A stretch of 5,204 nucleotides of DNA from Flavobacteriales bacterium (GTDB lineage Bacteria; Bacteroidota; Bacteroidia; Flavobacteriales_D; Crocinitomicaceae), in contig CANHJY010000153.1 in the NCBI GenBank assembly GCA_947461185.1, forward strand, positions 1 to 5,204. The letters run 5' to 3'. Each line of letters starts with the position of its first letter. The first letter of the stretch is position 1. Below are positions 1 through 4,002 of the stretch, in pieces. The notes under the pieces were generated by a model, which was not told the origin of the DNA, searched no databases, and saw only the letters and a list, made by a program, of their open reading frames with translations. The position numbers and the translations under genes are program-made.

Positions 1-77
1 ACTCAGCGAAACGCTTGTTTGTGCTGTTAAATATTGTTAACATTGATACTGAATACTTTACAACCTTACCGCTATGA
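1..77 (+). CDS. Possible C-terminal end of an upstream gene, cut by the window edge
   Basis: Reading frame 3 is open from the window edge to a TGA at 75-77 and encodes about 24 residues ending in EYFTTLPL. The TGA overlaps the ATG of the zinc-ribbon gene as ATGA (74-77), a common arrangement for translationally coupled genes; that overlap is the main support. I do not recognise the peptide and no function can be given. Alternatives: the stretch is simply an upstream intergenic region, or it holds the first codons of a divergent minus-strand gene starting at an ATG on 43-41 (reading M-L-T-I-F-N-S-T). The piece is too short to decide by codon usage. Confidence 0.3.
   Translation, partial: SAKRLFVLLNIVNIDTEYFTTLPL
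25..42. repeat. Short dyad TGTTAA-N6-TTAACA
   Basis: Two perfect 6-bp arms, TGTTAA (25-30) and TTAACA (37-42), flank a 6-bp AT spacer about 32 bp before the start of the zinc-ribbon gene. Such a dyad could be an operator for a dimeric regulator. In AT-rich DNA it can also arise by chance, and it lies within the possible upstream reading frame. No -7 or -33 promoter match was found next to it. Confidence 0.25.
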
Positions 78-436
78 ATAAACGCAACTGTTTAGAATGC
101 TTGCAGCTTTTAAATGGTCGAAAAGATCAAAAGTTTTGTTCAGATTATTGCAGAAACGTTTACAATAATCGTCTGAACGAAGATGCTACCAATGAAATGC
201 GTAAAATCAATCGAATATTGAGGAAAAACAGGAAAATTTTAGAATTTTTTCATCAAAATGGTAAAACATCGGTTTCAGTATTCCATTTATCTGAACAAGG
301 ATTTAACTTCCATTATTTTACGAATGTTTACAAGACACAAAAAGGTACCAACTATTATTTCTGTTACGATCAGGGTTATACCAAATTAGCTGAAGACAAA
401 TATATTTTGGTTCGCAAAAAAGATTATGTGGTTTGA
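74..436 (+). CDS. Small zinc-ribbon protein conserved in Bacteroidota, function unknown
   Basis: The 120-residue product begins with a four-cysteine cluster, C6-x2-C9-x12-C22-x3-C26, in the context GRKDQKFCSDYCRN, which looks like a structural zinc ribbon. It is followed by a basic stretch (about residues 40-54, with NRILRKNRKIL) that may be helical, and a Phe/Tyr-rich C-terminal half (about 65-118, with GFNFHYFTNVY and YYFCYDQGY). There is no signal peptide or membrane segment, so the protein is probably cytoplasmic. From memory, this whole architecture recurs as a conserved hypothetical protein in flavobacteria. Zinc ribbon plus basic residues would fit nucleic-acid or ribosome contact, but this is inference. 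The ATG at 74 is chosen because it places the cysteine cluster at the very N-terminus, as in relatives. The gene ends 94 nt from the convergent YceI gene, with a terminator between. Confidence 0.85.
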   Translation: MNKRNCLECLQLLNGRKDQKFCSDYCRNVYNNRLNEDATNEMRKINRILRKNRKILEFFHQNGKTSVSVFHLSEQGFNFHYFTNVYKTQKGTNYYFCYDQGYTKLAEDKYILVRKKDYVV

Positions 437-439
437 TGC

Positions 440-476
440 AAAAAAAAAGAAGTCGACCAGGAAGACGACTTCTTTT
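440..476. terminator. Bidirectional intrinsic terminator between convergent genes
   Basis: An 11-bp perfect stem pairs 445-455 with 466-476 (core AGAAGTCG / CGACTTCT) around a 10-nt loop (456-465). On the minus strand the hairpin runs straight into nine T residues (complement of A440-A448), making it a strong rho-independent terminator for the YceI transcript. On the plus strand the stem ends in four T residues, so it can also end the zinc-ribbon gene, whose stop is at 434-436. It lies 55 nt past the YceI stop. Confidence 0.85.
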
Positions 477-530
477 CAAACCTAACCACTACTACTATAT
501 TACTACTGTAATTTAGATAACAACGAAAGA

Positions 531-1061
531 TTAATTTTGTTTTACAAATTGTATTTCACAATGTAATTTTACCTCATCGCTAACAACAATACTACCTGCT
601 TCGGTAATAGCACTCCATGTTAAACCAAACTCACTTCTTTTGATTTTACCTTCAATTGAGAACCCTGTTTTTGTTTGGCCATAAGGGTCAATAACCACAC
701 CGCCAAAGTCAGCTTTAAGAACGATTGATTTTGTTACTTCACGAAGTGTGATATCTCCATGGATTTCGTAATCGTTTTCAGATATTTTTTTAACTCCAGT
801 ACTTTTAAAAGATAGATTCGGATGTGAAGCTGCATTGAAGAAATCTTCAGATTTCAAATGTGCATCTCTATCGGCGACACCTGTATTGATAGAGTCAACG
901 TTGGCGTTGAATGAAAATTGAGCGGTTGTGAAGTCATCGTCTTCAACTTCAATAGAAGCATCGAATTGATCGAAAGTGCCTGTAACGTTGGTAATCATCA
1001 TGTGTTTTACTTTGAATCCGATTTGACTGTGAAGTGTGTCGATTTTCCAATTTGTTTTCAT
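531..1061 (-). CDS. YceI-family (lipocalin-like) protein, cytoplasmic form
   Basis: The 176-residue product matches the YceI family over its full length: W5-x-I-D8-x2-HS near the start, then GTFDQF (28-33), SINTG (57-61), RDAHLKSEDFF (65-75), LREVTK (106-111), SEFGLTW (143-149) and a final beta-strand VKLHCEIQF. YceI proteins form an extended beta-barrel that binds long isoprenoid or other amphiphilic chains; the ligand here is unknown. The family often carries a signal peptide, but none is visible: the mature-like motif WKIDTLHS begins at residue 5, so the protein should stay in the cytoplasm. Start at 1061 is supported by this alignment; the leader is A/T-rich with no Shine-Dalgarno. It lies 85 nt downstream of the Crp/Fnr gene on the same strand, so it may be read from that operon, from its own promoter, or both. 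A hairpin terminator follows. Confidence 0.93.
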   Translation of the reverse strand: MKTNWKIDTLHSQIGFKVKHMMITNVTGTFDQFDASIEVEDDDFTTAQFSFNANVDSINTGVADRDAHLKSEDFFNAASHPNLSFKSTGVKKISENDYEIHGDITLREVTKSIVLKADFGGVVIDPYGQTKTGFSIEGKIKRSEFGLTWSAITEAGSIVVSDEVKLHCEIQFVKQN

Positions 1062-1087
1062 AATTAAAATATTTAATGTTTGTGATG

Positions 1088-1095
1088 CAAATTAA
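1088..1095 (-). promoter_or_regulatory. Possible -7 element for the YceI gene
   Basis: On the minus strand this reads TTAATTTG, seven of eight positions matching the Bacteroidota -7 consensus TAnnTTTG. It would place a transcription start near 1081 and give a leader of about 20 nt. No convincing -33 TTTG was found at the expected distance, so the promoter may depend on an activator. The call is tentative. Confidence 0.3.
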
Positions 1096-1117
1096 GGGCG
1101 ACCTTTTAAGAAAAACA

Positions 1118-1131
1118 TTGATGTAGGTTAA
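1118..1131 (-). promoter_or_regulatory. Candidate Crp/Fnr-type binding site upstream of YceI
   Basis: On the minus strand the sequence is TTAAC-CTAC-ATCAA. The right half matches the FNR/DNR-type half-site ATCAA exactly; the left half matches TTGAT at three of five positions. If transcription starts near 1081, the dyad centre lies about 43 bp upstream, close to the usual position of a class II Crp/Fnr activator site. Because the gene just upstream encodes a Crp/Fnr regulator, a local target site is plausible. The left half is weak, and this regulator's specificity is unknown. Confidence 0.22.
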
Positions 1132-1146
1132 GACTTTCTTTCCCAA

Positions 1147-1749
1147 TTATTTCGTGGATTCTTTCATCATATTTTTTTTCATTCTGCTTAAAGATTCTGG
1201 TAATATTCCTAGATAAGATGCGATTTGATGTTGTGGCACCAATTGTTCGATACCAGGGGCTCTAGTTATCAATTCAAGATATCTTTCTGATACTGGGGTG
1301 CTTACAGTAAGTAGAAATCTTTTTTGTAAAACGACCAAATGCTTTTCAATAATGATGCGGAAAAGTCTTTCCATTTCAGGATGACCTTGCAGTAATTTAT
1401 CTTTTTTATGGTTATCGATTGTTAAAATCCAGGTTTGTTCGAGCGCTTCTGCGCTAAAAAAAGCTTCCGTTTTATTGGCAAAGGAGGCCATATCGCCAAT
1501 CCACCAATTAGCAAATGCAAAATAAAGTACATGTTCTGAACCTTTAATATCACGATGAAAAATTCTCCAGGATCCAGAAAGTACAAATCCTTCTTTGTCT
1601 GCAATAGAACCTTGTTGAAAAAAAAGATCTTTTTTAGAATATTTTTTCAATTCATACAAGTCGCAAATTGCTTGCAGTTGTTTCTGGTCTATGGAAACAT
1701 GATTCGATAAGTATTGACTGAATTGATTGTTTGCCTCAGTTTTCGTCAT
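1147..1749 (-). CDS. Crp/Fnr-family transcriptional regulator
   Basis: The 200-residue product has an N-terminal cyclic-nucleotide-binding-type beta-barrel (about 20-115, with KKYSKKDLFFQQGS and GFVLSGSWRIF), a long dimerisation helix (about 120-148), and a C-terminal winged helix-turn-helix (about 150-195). The helix-turn-helix reads VPQHQIASYLGILPESLSRM (171-190), the form typical of Bacteroidota regulators of this family. It is expected to act as a cytoplasmic dimer. The protein has a single cysteine (C29), so it cannot hold an FNR-type 4Fe-4S cluster. The canonical cAMP-contact motif (FGE...RxA) is not visible either: the equivalent area reads IGDMASF. The effector is therefore unknown. 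The start ATG overlaps the stop of the DUF3050 gene as ATGA (1749-1746), indicating translational coupling. Likely targets are its own operon, YceI and perhaps neighbouring stress genes, but that is inference. Confidence 0.92.
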   Translation of the reverse strand: MTKTEANNQFSQYLSNHVSIDQKQLQAICDLYELKKYSKKDLFFQQGSIADKEGFVLSGSWRIFHRDIKGSEHVLYFAFANWWIGDMASFANKTEAFFSAEALEQTWILTIDNHKKDKLLQGHPEMERLFRIIIEKHLVVLQKRFLLTVSTPVSERYLELITRAPGIEQLVPQHQIASYLGILPESLSRMKKNMMKESTK

Positions 1750-2534
1750 GCATTTCGAGAATTAAGTATGTCATCATGAATGGTATCCCACATTCCGATT
1801 CGATTTTCTAATGCAGTTTTAATTGCCATTTCAGCTTCTTTCCATTTGATTGGATCATCTTGGCAAAGGGAATTCAATAATTTCCGTGATAGCGCTCCAT
1901 GTTGGTCTCCATCTATTTCAATATGCCTTTCCAGATAGTACTTGAAGGACCTTACTTTTTCTGGGTTGAGTTCGTACATATCGTTAATAATTGCCGAAAA
2001 CATATCAGGAATTAATTCTTCTCGACCATAAGCAAAAACTGCTGCTATTACATGCGGTTTATTGGACTGAACAACATTAAATGTATCGGTAACAAATTTA
2101 CTAATGCGAGGATCTAAGTTTTTGTTTTGCAATGCAATAGTTAAATCGGAACCATTCTTTATTTCAGTAATAAGCATGTCAATTGTTGAAGTTGCAGCGC
2201 CACAATTTTTCATTGCTTTGAGATACATTTCAAAATGACTGTAATAATCACCATTCTCGTCGATGTCTGATTCTTCACCAAGAACGATTTCATTAATAAA
2301 GTGCCGAAGTTCAGGATTTCCTTTTGGTAGCCATGGTGTATGTGTGCAAGTAAGATGGTTTTGAAGCGATTTGACAAGGGACATAAAATCCCATACTGCA
2401 AAAACGTGATGTTTCATGAATGCTTGCAGGTCATCAATAGTTTTTAACTCTTTATATAGCTTGTGGTTGATAACATTATGACGTATTGAGCCAAGTTCTT
2501 GATCTATGTGTTCGGCGTAATTTACTGATGTCAT
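1746..2534 (-). CDS. DUF3050 protein, predicted heme-oxygenase-fold, function unknown
   Basis: The 262-residue, mostly helical protein is recognised as DUF3050 from motifs such as FMKHHVFAVWDFMSLVKSLQ (39-58), PWLPKGNPELRHFINEIVLGEESD (67-90, residues around LGEE), GDYYSHFEMY (95-104), FAYGREELIPDMF (167-179) and YLERHIEIDGDQHG (200-213). I recall the family as placed with the TenA/PqqC/heme-oxygenase-like fold; its reaction is not established. Potential metal ligands are H42/H43, E87/E88, E93-x6-H100, E202-x-H204 and D208-x3-H212. No signal peptide or membrane segment is seen, so it is likely cytoplasmic. It is the first gene of a leftward operon, and its TGA overlaps the ATG of the Crp/Fnr regulator (ATGA). 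The start at 2534 leaves an N-terminus (MTSVNYAEHIDQEL) of normal appearance and sits about 18 nt after a predicted transcription start. Confidence 0.88.
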   Translation of the reverse strand: MTSVNYAEHIDQELGSIRHNVINHKLYKELKTIDDLQAFMKHHVFAVWDFMSLVKSLQNHLTCTHTPWLPKGNPELRHFINEIVLGEESDIDENGDYYSHFEMYLKAMKNCGAATSTIDMLITEIKNGSDLTIALQNKNLDPRISKFVTDTFNVVQSNKPHVIAAVFAYGREELIPDMFSAIINDMYELNPEKVRSFKYYLERHIEIDGDQHGALSRKLLNSLCQDDPIKWKEAEMAIKTALENRIGMWDTIHDDILNSRNA

Positions 2535-2556
2535 TTTCGGAATTTTATCTTTTTAC

Positions 2557-2584
2557 AACAAAAGTAAAAATCTATTGTTTTGTT
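2557..2584. repeat. Dyad AACAAAA-N14-TTTTGTT in the divergent promoter region
   Basis: Perfect 7-bp arms, AACAAAA (2557-2563) and TTTTGTT (2578-2584), are centred at 2570.5 in the 62-bp space between the divergent DUF3050 and SRPBCC genes. The left arm contains part of the -7 element for DUF3050. The right arm lies 12-18 nt before the SRPBCC start and resembles a relaxed -7 element for that gene (TA at 2573-2574, TTTG at 2579-2582, a spacing two bases longer than consensus). The dyad could be an operator or two back-to-back -7 elements; AT-rich chance is not excluded. Confidence 0.3.
2559..2566 (-). promoter_or_regulatory. Bacteroidota-type -7 element for the DUF3050-Crp/Fnr operon
   Basis: On the minus strand the sequence is TACTTTTG, an exact match to the Bacteroidota housekeeping -7 consensus TAnnTTTG. 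It lies 24 nt before the DUF3050 start codon, giving a leader of roughly 18 nt. No TTTG is found at the matching -33 position, so the promoter may be weak or activator-dependent. Confidence 0.45.
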
Positions 2585-2596
2585 AATAAAAGACCT

Positions 2597-3052
2597 ATGT
2601 ATCAATTAAGAAGAAAACAATTCGTAAAAACCGATATAGAGACTTGCTGGTCGTTCTTCTCTTCACCTGCTAATTTGAGTAAAATAACACCTTCTTACAT
2701 GGGTTTCGATGTTTTGACTGATGTTCCTGAGAAAATGTACGAAGGTTTAATGATTGAATATAAAGTTCGACCCCTATTAGGTATTCCAATGAAATGGATC
2801 ACGGAAATAACACATGTTAAGGATTTGACTTATTTTGTTGATGAGCAGCGCAAAGGACCTTATAAAATTTGGCATCATGAGCACCATTTTCAAGTTGTTA
2901 ATGATGGCGTTGACATGATTGACATTGTTTCTTATGAGCTACCAATGGGTGTTTTGGGCAAGATAGCACACCCGATTATCGTTCAGAAGAAACTAGAAGA
3001 AATTTTCGAATACCGTTTCAAGGTGGTGGAAGAATTATTTAATGTAGACTAG
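2597..3052 (+). CDS. SRPBCC (START/Bet v1-like) ligand-binding protein
   Basis: The 151-residue product is a single SRPBCC domain, a helix-grip fold with a deep hydrophobic cavity. Characteristic segments are FVKTDIETCWSFFSSPANLS (9-28, then KITP), IEYKVRPLLGIPMKWITEI (53-71), VDEQRKGPYKIWHHEHHF (81-98) and a long C-terminal helix (about 122-148, ending in EYRFKVVEELF). Relatives are annotated only as SRPBCC or 'cell division inhibitor-like' proteins; the ligand and role are unknown. The frame stays open upstream to an ATG at 2486, but that start would overlap the 5' end of the divergent DUF3050 gene and add 37 residues unlike the family. The ATG at 2597 (MYQLRRKQF) begins the domain normally and is chosen. 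Its stop (3050-3052) directly abuts the stop of the convergent cupin gene. In my experience such genes often sit beside photolyase genes in flavobacteria, as here. Confidence 0.88.
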   Translation: MYQLRRKQFVKTDIETCWSFFSSPANLSKITPSYMGFDVLTDVPEKMYEGLMIEYKVRPLLGIPMKWITEITHVKDLTYFVDEQRKGPYKIWHHEHHFQVVNDGVDMIDIVSYELPMGVLGKIAHPIIVQKKLEEIFEYRFKVVEELFNVD

Positions 3053-3451
3053 TTACTCTGTTGTTTTATTATCATAAGACATTTCAAAACGCTCGGCTTC
3101 TTTTTTAGTTTTTCGTATCAATCCGTCTCTGTGTTGCGGTGGGCTGTAAATGGTGAAAAGCTTCAATTCTAGATTATTACTAATGTTAATGATTTCATGA
3201 AAGGTATTTTGCGGAATGATAAGGCAGTCTCCAGATTCGATAGGATTTTCTTTTCCGTTGATAATTGCTAATCCAAAACCATGAACTACATAAAAGAACT
3301 GATCTGTGTCATCGTGGGACTCTTGTTCAATTGATTCGTTTGGTTTTAAATGCATCACTACTAATTGCATTTGCTTTGCGGTATATAAAACGTGTCTATA
3401 GTCCGTGTTTTCAAGGGTGAAACCTCCGAGATTTTCATGATATCCATTCAT
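3053..3451 (-). CDS. Small single-domain cupin protein
   Basis: The 132-residue protein is a single cupin barrel. Motif 1 is the variant ESHDDTDQFFYVVHGFG (44-60), with H46 and the D50/Q51/F52 segment replacing the textbook HxH...E. Motif 2 is G74-x5-P80-x-N82-x2-H85-x3-N89, close to the classical G-x5-P-x-G-x2-H-x3-N. H46 and H85 are the best metal-ligand candidates. The fold is shared by dioxygenases, isomerases and sensors, so no reaction can be assigned. A basic, charged tail (about 108-132) follows the barrel. No signal peptide is seen. It is the last gene of the photolyase-peroxiredoxin operon on the minus strand, 92 nt after the peroxiredoxin stop. Its ATG at 3451 overlaps the stop of a tiny upstream reading frame as ATGA. 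Its TAA (3055-3053) touches the SRPBCC stop, so no space is left for a separate terminator. Confidence 0.88.
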   Translation of the reverse strand: MNGYHENLGGFTLENTDYRHVLYTAKQMQLVVMHLKPNESIEQESHDDTDQFFYVVHGFGLAIINGKENPIESGDCLIIPQNTFHEIINISNNLELKLFTIYSPPQHRDGLIRKTKKEAERFEMSYDNKTTE

Positions 3452-3486
3452 TTTTGAAGAATTTGTTTGCTTAAATTTCTAGTAAG

Positions 3487-3513
3487 AGAAATAAGCATCC
3501 AAAAGAAATAAGC
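3487..3513. repeat. Direct repeat of AGAAATAAGC in the spacer before the cupin gene
   Basis: The 10-mer AGAAATAAGC occurs at 3487-3496 and 3504-3513, with a 7-bp spacer (start-to-start 17 bp). It lies in the 92-nt gap (3452-3543) between the peroxiredoxin and cupin genes. It might be a tandem operator, or a chance duplication in A-rich sequence. On the minus strand a TTTG (complement of 3500-3503) followed 18 nt later by TAGAAATT is at best a weak promoter, so the cupin gene is more likely read from the upstream operon. Confidence 0.35.
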
Positions 3514-3543
3514 GAAATGCTGGAATTAATAGGTGATGTATTA

Positions 3544-3999
3544 TTATATTCCTTTAAGCGTTTGTAATGCGCTGTTGATGTGTCCGATTGGGTTGGTTTG
3601 AGAATTGAATACTTCTTCTATAATACCATTTTTGTTGATGATATAGGTTACCCTTCCTGGAATCAATCCAAAAAGATTTCCCGGTACACCAAAAAGTTTA
3701 CGAACTGTTTTGTTTTCATCAGCCAACAAGCTGTAGGGTAAATTGTGATTTTGGGAAAAACTCAAGTGTTTTTGAACGCTGTCAGAGGAAATACCGAAAA
3801 GCGCGCAATCGTATTGGAGAAATTCTTCAAAATCATCTCTGAATGCACAAGCTTCTTTGGTACATCCCGGTGTTTCATCTTTGGGGTAAAAGAAGATGAC
3901 AATATTCTTTTTGCCTAAATAATCGGTAATATCGACTATTTGGTCGAATTGATTCTTTAATTGAAAAATGGGGCATTTATCGCCTTTTTGTAATGACAT
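3544..3999 (-). CDS. bcp: Peroxiredoxin, BCP (thioredoxin-dependent thiol peroxidase) type
   Basis: The 151-residue protein has the length and motifs of the BCP/PrxQ group, which reduces hydrogen peroxide and organic hydroperoxides using thioredoxin. The active site reads FFYPKDETPGCTKEACAFRD (36-55). C46 is the peroxidatic cysteine, T43 and P39 are the conserved companions, and C51, five residues on, is the likely resolving cysteine of an atypical 2-Cys enzyme. R116 in PGRVTYII is the conserved active-site arginine. The DKCPIFQL start (7-14) is family-like although it carries an extra cysteine, C9; C65 is another. No signal peptide is seen, so the enzyme is cytoplasmic. It starts 3 nt after the photolyase stop, so the two are almost certainly co-transcribed, pairing photodamage repair with peroxide removal. 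Confidence 0.95.
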   Translation of the reverse strand: MSLQKGDKCPIFQLKNQFDQIVDITDYLGKKNIVIFFYPKDETPGCTKEACAFRDDFEEFLQYDCALFGISSDSVQKHLSFSQNHNLPYSLLADENKTVRKLFGVPGNLFGLIPGRVTYIINKNGIIEEVFNSQTNPIGHINSALQTLKGI

Positions 4000-4002
4000 T
4001 TT

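Noticed and set aside
486..512. ACTACT-rich stretch with a small inverted repeat ATTAC-TACT-GTAAT (499-512)
   Set aside because: Arms of 5 bp and a few triplets are within chance for this composition; the strong hairpin at 440-476 already explains termination here.
949..1146. 65-codon minus-strand reading frame overlapping the YceI start
   Set aside because: It runs through the intergenic gap and then out of frame over the well-supported YceI N-terminus; the product resembles nothing.
1422..1604. 60-codon minus-strand frame inside the Crp/Fnr gene
   Set aside because: Out-of-frame shadow of a clear regulator gene.
2210..2401. 63-codon minus-strand frame inside the DUF3050 gene
   Set aside because: Out-of-frame shadow of a full-length family member.
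2486..2596. Longer SRPBCC start at 2486 adding 37 residues
   Set aside because: It overlaps the 5' end of the divergent DUF3050 gene and covers the promoter region; the added residues do not resemble the domain, which begins normally at the ATG on 2597.
3500..3530. Promoter for the cupin gene inside the 92-nt spacer
   Set aside because: TTTG and TAGAAATT on the minus strand are about correctly spaced, but the -7 matches the conserved TTTG part at only one of four positions; too weak to list as a feature.
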